Source: Trichococcus alkaliphilus (GTDB taxonomy: Bacteria > Bacillota > Bacilli > Lactobacillales > Aerococcaceae). Taken from it: a stretch of DNA of 64,000 nucleotides. The notes under the pieces were generated by a model. That model was given only the letters and a program-made list of their open reading frames with translations, had not been told where the DNA came from and did no database searches. The stretch is taken from NCBI RefSeq assembly GCF_003008695.1, contig NZ_PXZT01000002.1:124001-188000 (forward strand), written 5' to 3'. Shown here piece by piece: positions 1 through 7,441 of this stretch (the first letter of the stretch is position 1; every line of letters starts with the position of its first letter). Made by a program: the position numbers and the translations under genes.

Positions 1-608
1 AACGCCTTCTCGAATCCCGCCGTCCTGGCATTCCCGTGGCCGCCCTTAGTCAGGCTGCCGCCCGTACAATAGGCGATTTTTTTGTAGCCTTTCCCGATCA
101 GGTAGTTTGTGGCTTCAAAAGTCGCCTGTTCCTGATTCGTATAGACTTGCGGAATCGTCGAACCCGGGATCCTTTCGTTGCAGAAAACGATGGGTCCGTA
201 CTCTTGGTACGTTTCGATCACATCGGGATTTCCTTCTACTGAGCACATGATCAATCCTGTGATCACCTGTTGCTTCAGCAGCTCCAGCATCTTCAGTTCG
301 GCCGCCGGATCGTCATAGGTCTGCATGACCAACACGTTGTAGCCCAACAGCTTGCTGTTCTTTTCGATTGAATCCACCAGATAGGAGAAAAATGGATTCG
401 TTATGCGCGAAACCAGGATCCCGATCATGGTGCCTTTTTTGGAACGCAATTGCGTCGCCACCATGCTGGGCGAATAGTTCAATTCATCCATCGCGTCTTT
501 GATGCGTTTCTTCTTATCATCCGAAATATAAGGATGGTCGTTCAGATACCGGGATACTGTCGAAACGGACAGCCCTGCCTTTTTCGCAACGTCCTTGATT
601 GTCGCCAT
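1..608 (-). CDS. LacI/GalR-family transcriptional regulator (3' truncated by window edge)
   Basis: About 202 codons are visible and the reading frame runs off the left edge. The N-terminus is a canonical LacI-type helix-turn-helix (begins MATIKDVAKKAGLSVSTVSR, residues 1-20), followed by the hinge region and the start of a periplasmic-binding-protein-like effector domain (ILVSRITNPFFSYLV, then VLVMQTYDD). The ATG at 608 has a good Shine-Dalgarno (GAGGAG about 8 bases upstream). The family binds DNA as a dimer and responds to a sugar or related ligand; the ligand cannot be told from this part. A strong promoter with two LacI-type pseudo-palindromes lies just upstream, suggesting autoregulation. 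Its target genes are presumably further left, outside the window. Confidence 0.93.
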   Translation of the reverse strand, partial: MATIKDVAKKAGLSVSTVSRYLNDHPYISDDKKKRIKDAMDELNYSPSMVATQLRSKKGTMIGILVSRITNPFFSYLVDSIEKNSKLLGYNVLVMQTYDDPAAELKMLELLKQQVITGLIMCSVEGNPDVIETYQEYGPIVFCNERIPGSTIPQVYTNQEQATFEATNYLIGKGYKKIAYCTGGSLTKGGHGNARTAGFEKA

Positions 609-631
609 GCGAATCACTCCTCTCATATTTG

Positions 632-672
632 TGGTATCGATTTCATAAACAAAGTATAATGGAACCGATTCC
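632..672. promoter_or_regulatory. Two LacI-type operator-like pseudo-palindromes
   Basis: GGAACCGATTCC (661-672) lies between the -35 and -10, and TGGTATCGATTTCA (632-645) lies just downstream of the -10. Both have the central CG typical of LacI/GalR operators. Occupancy of either would block the promoter, so autorepression is inferred. Confidence 0.55.
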
Positions 673-681
673 GAATGTCAA
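653..681 (-). promoter_or_regulatory. Promoter of the LacI-type regulator
   Basis: Reading on the minus strand there is a perfect -35 (TTGACA, 676-681), a 17-base spacer and a near-perfect -10 (TATACT, 653-658), 45 bases upstream of the start codon. Direct sequence match to a sigma-A promoter. Confidence 0.85.
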
Positions 682-702
682 CAGCGATTTTTTAAATTGT
701 TT

Positions 703-726
703 TTTTTATTTTTATTTTTATTTTTA
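703..726. repeat. Hexanucleotide tandem repeat (TTTTTA)x4
   Basis: Four perfect units with A at 708, 714, 720 and 726. It sits 22-45 bases upstream of the -35 of the LacI-type gene, so on that strand it could act as an A-rich UP element, or it may be a slippage-prone tract. Function is inferred. Confidence 0.7.
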
Positions 727-737
727 TGCTGCAGGCT

Positions 738-785
738 CCAAAAAAGAGGAACGAAAGCAATCATCAGATGCCTCCGTTCCTCTTT
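738..785 (-). terminator. Rho-independent terminator after the SDR pseudogene
   Basis: An 11-bp perfect stem (743-753 with 775-785) is followed on the minus strand by a run of T. It lies 13 bases after the stop codon of the broken SDR copy. It is different in sequence from the terminator of the intact SDR at 5186-5222. Confidence 0.75.
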
Positions 786-797
786 CTGCAATTATTC

Positions 798-1291
798 TTA
801 AAGATCGATCACATCGCCGCCGGTCACGCCATAGATTTGGGCGGTCACATAGCTAGCGTTATTGGATGCCAGGAAGACATAGACATGCGCCAGTTCGACC
901 GGCTGCCCCGCTCTTCCCAACAACGTTTTTTGTCCGAATTCCGGCAACGCGCCTTCCGGTTGCCCGTGATCCAGTTGCAACGGCGTCCAGATTGGACCCG
1001 ACGCCACGCCGCTCACGCGGATGCCTTTCTTGGCGAACTGTTTCACCAAACTGATCGTGAAGCTGGCGTTTGCAGATTTGGTGGCGGCATAATCCATCAA
1101 ATGGGCACTCGGATTGTATGCCTAAACCGAGGTTGTCGGGGGATGATGGCGTCCACCACCAGCAAATGCGGTTAAGCAGCTTTCACCAGTCCGAACATCG
1201 AAATGATGTTGCCCACGAGAGTATCTTTGCTTTGTTCCAACGGCAATTACGAGATAGGCTTCCGCACAATTTTTTGTGCGACGTTCAGGAC
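798..1291 (-). pseudogene. Broken SDR oxidoreductase, partial duplicate of the gene at 5294-6187
   Basis: The last 100 codons (798-1100) match the C-terminus of the intact SDR at 5294-6187 with only six amino-acid differences, including the catalytic YAATK motif. Further upstream the nucleotide match continues to about 1291, but with many more changes: a Gln codon has become TAG just before the conserved AYxPSAH segment, and about two extra bases near 1140 shift the frame. The 5' half of the gene, with the NAD-binding glycine motif, is missing. A protein from an internal Met at 1100 would lack the Rossmann nucleotide site, so I call it a pseudogene. It forms a direct repeat with the intact copy and brackets the foreign-looking ATPase gene. 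Confidence 0.88.
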
Positions 1292-1364
1292 TAATGAAAG
1301 ACTATCAAATGTTTGTTCCTTAATTGTATATTTTTTATTAAAATAGCCCTCTACAATAATACTC

Positions 1365-1380
1365 TTAGTTAATTAACTAA
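1365..1380. promoter_or_regulatory. 16-bp perfect palindrome upstream of the RloC-like gene
   Basis: TTAGTTAATTAACTAA is fully self-complementary and lies 45 bases upstream of the ATG at 1425. A -10-like TACAAT (1352-1357) precedes it, so a bound dimer would sit at the expected transcription start. A role as operator is inferred from position and symmetry. Confidence 0.45.
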
Positions 1381-1424
1381 AAACATGTTAATATTAAACA
1401 ATAAAGTATAAAGGAGTTAAGCGA

Positions 1425-3965
1425 ATGATTATTGATGATATTCTTGTTTGGGTACAAAAACTGCCATATTGGCAACAGCTTATATCTGAAAAAATTTTAC
1501 AAGAAAGTCAAATTCAAGAGGAATTTTTGAATGAGATTTACTCCATTTTTAAACAAGAGAATGAACTATTGAATCAATCATTAATTGAAGAAAAAATTAT
1601 TTTCCCAGTAAAGGCAAAAAAAACAACTACGGATACCGCAATCAAATGGAAAGGCTTGGGCAATGTTTCTGGTGTCAATGCTTTGAAATCAAACGAAACT
1701 TTAGAAATTGGTAATCAACTTACTTTAGTCTATGGTGAAAATGGCAGTGGAAAATCTGGTTATACTCGAATTTTAAATAATATATTTATTTCTCGAGGCG
1801 ATAAAAATATATTACCCAATATTTTCAAAGATACTCAACAAGACACCCCTTCTGCAAAGATATTTTTTCAAGGTGGAGATGGTACTTCAGAAGAACTTTT
1901 ATTCCCGGAAGATCGAGACCATTCCTACTGTAAAAAAATTTCTGTTTTTGATTCTACGAGTGCATTAAATGATTTAACCAAAGAGTCAGAGTTAAATTTT
2001 GCTCCCATTGAATTTCAATTTTTTGATCAGTTATTACAGTTTACCAACGAAATAAAGAAGAAATTAGAAAAAGAAATCGATGGAAGAACCTTAGATAATG
2101 ATTTCCCTAATTATTTTGATAAAAACACATCTATAAAGAATTTATTATCTAAATTAGATGGGAATACCGATATAAATGAATTTATGCTACAAGTTAAAAT
2201 AACAGAGGAAGACACTGATTTTTATAACGAAAAAGCAAAACGAAAGGTGCAATTACAAGCTCTTAATTTAGAAGGTAAACTATCTGAATATAACAAATTA
2301 ATCTCCAACATAGAAGACATGAAAGTAAAAATAAAAATCTTGAATGAGCAGTTCGATTCGGAACGATTATCAAAAATGAAAGAATTATTATCTGAAAGGG
2401 AAGCTTATAGAATTTTATCTTTCAAAGAAGGCCTAGAACAATTCGAAAATGAAAAAATTGAAAACTTAGGATCAGCTGAATGGAAAGAATTTATAGTAGC
2501 TGCCCAAAAGTATTATCTGAGTATTGGTAAAGAGATTAACTATTGCATGTTCTGTAAACAGGATTTAGATGGAATTGAAGTAATTGATAAGTATTGGAAA
2601 TATTTACAAAGTAGTGCTGAAAAGAAATCGAACGACCTTAATAGAAATATAAAAAAAACACAGGACAATTTTTCTACTCTTGATTATGAAATCCTTACTA
2701 ATGGAACAAAAATCTATGATTGGCTTCAAGAAAATCAAATTACACTGTTTGAAACTTTAATAGATAGTGAGCAGAAGTTTAAATTATTGAAAGAAAAAAT
2801 TGTTCAATCTCTTCAAACATACATTTGGGCCCCTGAAATAGAAGAACTTTCCTTAGATATAGAAATTTTTAACTCTGCAATAACTTTATTAAATGAAAAG
2901 ATATCTTCATTGGATTCCGAAAAGGTAAAAAGGGAAATTAATGAAATCCAAAGTTTTGAAGATGAATACTTAGATAAATTAAAGGTTGAAAAGTTAATAC
3001 CTAAAATCAAAATATTTATTCTAAACAGTTTGTGGGTTGGCCTCGCCAACAAAAAGAAAATATCTACTCGACAAATAACTTTATATCAAAATCAATTATT
3101 TTCAAAATATGTTACAACTGAATATGTGTCAAAATTCAATGAAGAATGTATAAAACTTAAAGCAAATTTTTCTGCAGAAATATCTCAACGAGGAAGTAAG
3201 GGCACTACTCTTAACAAACTTACTGTAAAAGGGAAAAAAACCGTAGAAATTCTGAGTGAAGGAGAACAAAGGTCTATTGCTTTAGCAAATTTTCTAGCTG
3301 AAACTAGTCTTCACAATGAAAATATATGTGTCATTTTTGATGACCCTGTTTCTTCTTTAGATTATAAGAGGAGAGAGGTAATATCAAACCGTTTAGTTGA
3401 GGAAGCTAAGAAAAAGCAAGTTGTCATTCTAACTCACGATTTGACTTTTTCACTATCAATACAAAATAGATGTTCTGATCAAAAAGTGGATTGTATTTCT
3501 ACGACTATCAGAAAGATCCAAAAAACAACTGGAATTATTGATAACTCAATACCGTGGATTGGAATGCCTGTAAAGCAAAGAATAGCACATTTGAAAAATA
3601 AGCTTCAACAAATAGAAAAAGATTATAAAACTATCACCCCAGAATCAATAGAAACATATCACGAATATCACGAATTAGCTAAACGTTGGTGTGGAGATTT
3701 AAGAGAAACATGGGAAAGAACGATTGAAGAAATATTATTCAATAATTCTGTTCAAAGATTTAGTCCTGCAATACAAACACAAAGGTTAAAATCCGCTACT
3801 TTCACTACAGCACTTTACGATGAAATTGAGAAAGGCATGGGGAACTGTTCTAACTGGGTTCACGATCGAGCATCAGGATTAGGAGAAGATATCCCTTCCC
3901 TCGATGACTTAAAAAAATATCTCATTGAGTGTGAAACTTTTATAAAAAATAACAGACCAAAATAA
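1425..3965 (+). CDS. RloC/PrrC-like ABC-ATPase, candidate anticodon nuclease (phage defence)
   Basis: The 846-residue protein has an SMC/Rad50-like ABC ATPase split by long coiled coil. Walker A is GENGSGKS (104-111), the ABC signature LSEGEQ (610-615), Walker B ICVIFDD (634-640) and an H-loop LTHD with His671. Midway in the coiled-coil region is a CMFC (374-377), placed like the zinc hook of RloC. After the ATPase core, Arg760-x3-Glu764 and His813 resemble the Arg-Glu-His nuclease triad described for PrrC/RloC tRNA anticodon nucleases; the E-to-H distance (49) is longer than in PrrC (32). This fits the AAA_13 family. The start has a strong ribosome site (AAAGGAG) and the gene has its own terminator. 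Base composition is far more AT-rich than the neighbours, indicating horizontal transfer. No restriction-modification genes are adjacent, as is usual for RloC but not PrrC. The ATPase assignment is firm; the nuclease activity is inferred. Confidence 0.85.
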   Translation: MIIDDILVWVQKLPYWQQLISEKILQESQIQEEFLNEIYSIFKQENELLNQSLIEEKIIFPVKAKKTTTDTAIKWKGLGNVSGVNALKSNETLEIGNQLTLVYGENGSGKSGYTRILNNIFISRGDKNILPNIFKDTQQDTPSAKIFFQGGDGTSEELLFPEDRDHSYCKKISVFDSTSALNDLTKESELNFAPIEFQFFDQLLQFTNEIKKKLEKEIDGRTLDNDFPNYFDKNTSIKNLLSKLDGNTDINEFMLQVKITEEDTDFYNEKAKRKVQLQALNLEGKLSEYNKLISNIEDMKVKIKILNEQFDSERLSKMKELLSEREAYRILSFKEGLEQFENEKIENLGSAEWKEFIVAAQKYYLSIGKEINYCMFCKQDLDGIEVIDKYWKYLQSSAEKKSNDLNRNIKKTQDNFSTLDYEILTNGTKIYDWLQENQITLFETLIDSEQKFKLLKEKIVQSLQTYIWAPEIEELSLDIEIFNSAITLLNEKISSLDSEKVKREINEIQSFEDEYLDKLKVEKLIPKIKIFILNSLWVGLANKKKISTRQITLYQNQLFSKYVTTEYVSKFNEECIKLKANFSAEISQRGSKGTTLNKLTVKGKKTVEILSEGEQRSIALANFLAETSLHNENICVIFDDPVSSLDYKRREVISNRLVEEAKKKQVVILTHDLTFSLSIQNRCSDQKVDCISTTIRKIQKTTGIIDNSIPWIGMPVKQRIAHLKNKLQQIEKDYKTITPESIETYHEYHELAKRWCGDLRETWERTIEEILFNNSVQRFSPAIQTQRLKSATFTTALYDEIEKGMGNCSNWVHDRASGLGEDIPSLDDLKKYLIECETFIKNNRPK

Positions 3966-3976
3966 ATACTTGTACT

Positions 3977-4009
3977 AAGCAGTCTTGTAATATCTAGATT
4001 GCTTTTTTA
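3977..4009 (+). terminator. Terminator of the RloC-like gene
   Basis: A nine-pair stem (AAGCAGTCT at 3977-3985 with AGATTGCTT at 3996-4004, one G-U pair) is followed by six T, starting 12 bases after the stop codon. Confidence 0.8.
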
Positions 4010-4285
4010 TTTGGAGAAACAATTTTGAAACAAAAGATTCGCAATAGTTTATGTACTAATACTTTCATATATATTTTTATCCATAACAACACTTCCCAAT
4101 CGAATTGAGAAGTGTCCAAATTGGAATATTCAGAATGTCAATTTTTTGAATATTATGAAGATCTGCGAGTTTTCTTTAGACCTGGTTTTGCATATTTTCC
4201 TAGTATTTAACAGCTATAATTCCCCTCCCAACAACAATATTTCTATCTTCTTCTCTGCCCTCTTTGGTAAGAATGATTATATACT
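4010..4285. other. AT-rich intergenic stretch with one long hairpin
   Basis: No gene is recognised. CACTTCCCAAT (4090-4100) and ATTGAGAAGTG (4104-4114) form an 11-bp stem with one mismatch and a three-base loop, without a T-run on either strand. Composition resembles the ATPase gene, so this is probably part of the same imported segment. Confidence 0.5.
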
Positions 4286-4861
4286 TTAAAAATTAGTGTC
4301 GCGAAGCTCCTCAGCAGCATCGGCCAACCAGTTTACGTTGCGGATAAGCGCTCTGCCTTGCAGAATCAGGTCTGCCTGGTTGGTTTGAAGGATGTGTTCG
4401 CACAAGCCAGGATTGTCCAGTAGCCCTACCGTGGAAACCGGAATCGAAACAACTTCTTTCATCGCAGTGGTGTAAGGGACTTGATAGCCTGGACGGACGG
4501 GGATGTTCGGTTTCTTATCAATAAGCCCGCCTGTGGAAACGTCGATGCAATCGATGCCGCCTTTTTCAAGCCATTTCCCGATTGTTTTCCAATCAACCAA
4601 GCTGTTTTGTTTTTCTGAATCATCATATGCCGTCAGGGATAACCTGATCCAAAAGGAACTATTGAAGGCGCCGCGTATTTGCTCGATGATTTCTTTTGCA
4701 AACAGGTAACGGTTTTCCAGCGAACCAGCGTATACATCCGTCCGTTCGTTGGTCAACGGGGACAAAAATTGATTGATCAGATAGCCGTGTGCGCCGTACA
4801 GCTCGATCATGTCGACGCTAGCAAATGCGGTACGTTCTGAAGCTGAATCCTCATAAGTCAT
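4286..4861 (-). pseudogene. Truncated old-yellow-enzyme (YqjM-like NADH:flavin oxidoreductase) fragment
   Basis: 191 codons match the second half of YqjM-type ene-reductases: a HAAHGYLIHEFLSPL-like block (here ELYGAHGYLINQFLSPL), then SLENRYLFAKEI, the RLSLTAYDD strand, STGGLI, PGYQVPY and the C-terminal FMN-phosphate-binding segments GLLDNP and DLILQGRALIRN. About 150 N-terminal residues of the TIM barrel, including the flavin-contacting first strands, are missing. The first His of the substrate-binding HxxH pair is Tyr. The family's C-terminal arginine-finger tail is also absent. There is no ribosome site before the Met at 4861. I conclude it is a decaying fragment. Confidence 0.8.
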
Positions 4862-5185
4862 GGATATTTATTGGCTGGCAAACCGAATATATTCTGATAC
4901 TTAGTGAGGATTTTTTTACACTGATGGAGGCTATCCGAAACCATGGGCCTGGTCCATGGTTTTCATTTCCACAAAATAAAAACTCTATCCCTTTTGATAT
5001 GGATAGAGCATGTAATACGCCAGTTTTTTTTAAATTGGACTTATTTTTTATGATCCTTCTGTTCCAAATCAGGTAGAGGACGAATGCAGCCAAGACAATG
5101 ACAATCGGCAGAGCCACAAACAGCGGTATGCTGATGGGCTACAGCATACCGCTGGATACCGCCGTTGAGCGCAAAAGTAAAGACG
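4862..5185. other. Decayed intergenic region with three strong hairpins and a membrane-segment remnant
   Basis: On the minus strand a short reading frame encodes one hydrophobic stretch (LPIVIVLAAFVLYLIW, near 5115-5065), which looks like the remnant of a small membrane protein; it has no convincing start. Perfect inverted repeats are AAACCATGG/CCATGGTTT (4938-4946/4954-4962), CTCTATCC/GGATAGAG (4983-4990/5001-5008) and a 13-bp pair CAGCGGTATGCTG/CAGCATACCGCTG (5121-5133/5142-5154). Confidence 0.5.
4973..5008 (-). terminator. Minus-strand terminator in the decayed region
   Basis: An eight-pair perfect stem (4983-4990 with 5001-5008) is followed on the minus strand by TTTTTATTTT. The gene it once served appears to be lost. 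Confidence 0.65.
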
Positions 5186-5222
5186 AAAAAAAAGGACAAA
5201 AGCACTTGGATGCTCTCGTCCT
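5186..5222 (-). terminator. Terminator of the SDR oxidoreductase
   Basis: A 12-pair stem (5193-5204 with 5211-5222, two G-U pairs), six-base loop and eight T on the minus strand, about 70 bases after the stop at 5294. Confidence 0.85.
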
Positions 5223-5293
5223 TCCTTCTTCTTGTTTTGAAATTATTTTTTCTGAATAGTATCTTCAACAATTTATGATCGAAGATTCATAAA

Positions 5294-6187
5294 TCACAGA
5301 TCGATCACATCGCCGCCGGTCACGCCATAGATTTGGGCGGTCACATAGCTGGCGTTGTTGGATGCCAGGAAGACGTAGACATGCGCCAGTTCGACCGGCT
5401 GTCCCGCCCTTCCCAACAAGGTTTTCTGCCCGAATTCCGGCAAAGCGCCTTCCGATTGCCCATGATCCAACTGCAACGGCGTCCAGATTGGTCCTGGTGC
5501 CACCCCGTTCACGCGGATGCCTTTCTTGGCAAATTGCTTCGCCAAGCTGATCGTGAAGCTGGCAATTGCGGATTTGGTGGCGGCATAATCCATCAAATGG
5601 GCACTTGGATCGTATGCCTGAATGGATGTTGTCGTGATTATGGCGCCTCCCGCCGGCAGATGCGGTTCTGCAGCTTTCACCAGTCCGAACATCGAGATGA
5701 TGTTGACTGTGAACGTATCTTTGACCTGTTCCAACGGCAATTCCGAAATGGACTCCCGCGCAATCTGCTGTGCGGCATTCAATACAAGTGTGTCCAGACC
5801 GCCCAATGCTTCGACGGTTTTATCGATTATTTCTTGGTATTTACTCTCATCGCGAAGGTCATATGGAAGCAAGACAGCTTTCCTGCCGGCCTTCTTTATG
5901 TATTCGGCAACTTCGTCAGCATCGCGTTCTTCCCCAGGGAAAAATTGGATCGCCACATCGGCGCCTTCTCTGGCATAAGCGATCGCTGCAGCTCGTCCGA
6001 TTCCGGAATCGCCACCAGTGATCAATATACGGCGATTCTCCAACAAGTGGTTGCCTACGTAGCTTTCCTCCCCGCAATCGGGTTTCGGTAGCATCTTATC
6101 TTGCAAAACAGGGGTGTCTTGATCCTGATCTGTAAATTTTCCAGTGTGATACAACTCTCTTGGATCCTTCAAAATAGGTTCAGCCAT
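5294..6187 (-). CDS. SDR-family oxidoreductase (YhdF/YdaD-like general stress dehydrogenase)
   Basis: The 297-residue protein is a classical short-chain dehydrogenase with the extended N-terminus of the YhdF/YdaD/YghA group (around 50 residues before the Rossmann fold). The nucleotide-binding motif is TGGDSGIG (57-64), catalytic Ser188 lies in TTTSIQAY and YxxxK is YAATK (201-205). The C-terminus GVTGGDVIDL is typical of this subgroup. Members are NAD(P)-dependent dehydrogenases of uncertain substrate, often under general stress control in bacilli. The ATG at 6187 has an AAAGGAG site. It is monocistronic with its own terminator. A damaged copy of its 3' half lies at 798-1291 in the same orientation. 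Confidence 0.93.
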   Translation of the reverse strand: MAEPILKDPRELYHTGKFTDQDQDTPVLQDKMLPKPDCGEESYVGNHLLENRRILITGGDSGIGRAAAIAYAREGADVAIQFFPGEERDADEVAEYIKKAGRKAVLLPYDLRDESKYQEIIDKTVEALGGLDTLVLNAAQQIARESISELPLEQVKDTFTVNIISMFGLVKAAEPHLPAGGAIITTTSIQAYDPSAHLMDYAATKSAIASFTISLAKQFAKKGIRVNGVAPGPIWTPLQLDHGQSEGALPEFGQKTLLGRAGQPVELAHVYVFLASNNASYVTAQIYGVTGGDVIDL

Positions 6188-6368
6188 CTAATTCACTCCT
6201 TTGTCTTTGTAAGAATAGTCTAATACACTTACTTACAATTTGGAAATGATAAGCCTTAGAAAATCTGAACAGATTCGTTTAGACTTGAATAGAATAGAAA
6301 AATTTTTACCTCGCAATTTTCTCTTCATCCGCCTTGTATGAGTTCTTAAAGAGATAGATATCTATATC
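6188..6368. other. Intergenic region upstream of the SDR gene
   Basis: This holds the promoter region of the SDR gene. No clear consensus promoter is visible on the minus strand and no other feature is recognised. Confidence 0.4.
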
Positions 6369-6404
6369 AAAAAGACCTCACTCTTTCAGGAAATGAGGTC
6401 TTTT
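6369..6404 (-). terminator. Terminator of the marR-nitroreductase-monooxygenase operon
   Basis: AAAGACCTCA (6371-6380) pairs perfectly with TGAGGTCTTT (6394-6403), with T-runs on both sides. On the minus strand it ends the operon whose last gene stops at 6488; it may work in both directions. Confidence 0.8.
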
Positions 6405-6487
6405 GGGCTAAAGCTGAGTATACTTATTTTAAAGAAATGCAATTTTATCAAGCATCTTTTGCAATTTGGTTATTGAGAAGATTTTAA

Positions 6488-6775
6488 TTACTCTTTTACA
6501 AGACTAACCGTAATTTTAGGAGCGTTACGACTATAATTAGGAACTTTCTCAGCGAATTTTTGCAAGTGAGACATTTTATTATGTAACTCAATCGCTTCTG
6601 CGCTTTCCCATTTTTCAACCATTACAAAACTATTTTCATCTGTAATAGCTTGGTAAAGTTGATAAGATAAGCAGCCTTCTTCTTTCTTAGATTCCTTAAT
6701 TAGTTCTGAAATTTCAATTAAAAATTGTTGTTTTTGCTCGGTTATAATATAAAATTCTGCATTGATTACTATCAT
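6488..6775 (-). CDS. Antibiotic biosynthesis monooxygenase (ABM/YgiN-like) domain protein
   Basis: A 95-residue single-domain protein with the dimeric ferredoxin-like ABM fold pattern: an N-terminal beta strand (MIVINAEFYI), helix, then GCLSYQLYQAITDENSFVMVEKWESAEAIELHNKMSHLQKF split over strands and helix, which is the family's recognisable core. Relatives are cofactor-free quinol monooxygenases or heme-degrading enzymes; the YgiN-like quinol type fits the oxidoreductase neighbour best, but this is inference. The ATG at 6775 has a GGTGGAG site. It follows the nitroreductase gene by 8 bases, so it is its operon partner. Confidence 0.85.
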   Translation of the reverse strand: MIVINAEFYIITEQKQQFLIEISELIKESKKEEGCLSYQLYQAITDENSFVMVEKWESAEAIELHNKMSHLQKFAEKVPNYSRNAPKITVSLVKE

Positions 6776-6783
6776 TTCTCCAC

Positions 6784-7422
6784 CTACTTAAAATTAGTGA
6801 TTTTCTCTGGCGCAAACCGAACGGATTCGTAGCCTTCTTCCATTGCCTTCCCGATAGATAAGATCATGACCGGGACATATCTTTCTTTATCCAAATCAAC
6901 TGCCTCCGCCAATTGATCAGCTTCAAAGCCGCCGATGGGATTTGTGTCATAGCCATGAGCACGGGCCACAAGCATGAATTGCATCGCTGCCAAGCTGGAA
7001 TCGATTTTGACAACATCATTCATCTGCTCTTTTGAAAAGTTTTTGTAGTAAGGAATGATCGCAGCCAATTGTTGGTCCCGAACTTCTGCGGACATTTTCC
7101 CTTGTTCGACGGCTGCGTTATAGATTTCTTCCCCATGCTCATAGCATTGCATATCCCCGAATATCAAAACCATCGCTGACGAAGTATCATTTTGTCTTGT
7201 GTTGAAACGGATCAGCGGTTTCAATTTGACTTTTGCTTCCTCGCTCTCGACTACCACAAAACGCCAAGGTTGCATATTTACGGATGACGGTGTCGTTGTG
7301 GCTTCCTGGATCATTTCCAGCATTTCTTTTTGACTGATTTTAAAATTTTCATCATAAAGACGGATGGATTTTCTTCCGAATGCGATATCCGAAAAATCGT
7401 TGTTGATGAGTTTTTTTGTCAT
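6784..7422 (-). CDS. Nitroreductase-family NAD(P)H-dependent flavin oxidoreductase
   Basis: The 212-residue protein shows the FMN-binding nitroreductase fold: RKSIRLYD (17-24) with the phosphate-contacting Arg-Lys-Ser, TPSSVNMQPWRFVVV (residues 45-59) with the isoalloxazine-contacting segment, and a C-terminal PIGGFE block near 162-167. The family reduces quinones, nitro compounds or flavins using NAD(P)H. It is the middle gene of a three-gene operon, 19 bases after the MarR gene. Control by the MarR protein through the paired palindromes at 7901-7927 is likely. The substrate cannot be told from sequence. Confidence 0.92.
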   Translation of the reverse strand: MTKKLINNDFSDIAFGRKSIRLYDENFKISQKEMLEMIQEATTTPSSVNMQPWRFVVVESEEAKVKLKPLIRFNTRQNDTSSAMVLIFGDMQCYEHGEEIYNAAVEQGKMSAEVRDQQLAAIIPYYKNFSKEQMNDVVKIDSSLAAMQFMLVARAHGYDTNPIGGFEADQLAEAVDLDKERYVPVMILSIGKAMEEGYESVRFAPEKITNFK

Positions 7423-7441
7423 GGTAATAGCCTCTTTCTTT

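Noticed and set aside
703-726. Start of a CRISPR-like or minisatellite array
   Set aside because: Only four short units of a simple A/T hexamer without spacers.
4010-4285. Insertion-sequence remnant after the ATPase gene
   Set aside because: One hairpin is present, but no transposase motif, terminal repeat pair or target duplication could be recognised.
4851-5117. Open frame with a hydrophobic N-terminus on the minus strand
   Set aside because: It crosses a terminator and a perfect hairpin, lacks a ribosome site and overlaps the OYE fragment.
5041-5271. Open frame of 76 codons on the minus strand downstream of the SDR gene
   Set aside because: It runs straight through the SDR terminator (5186-5222) and has no family resemblance; only a short hydrophobic remnant in another frame looks like former coding sequence.
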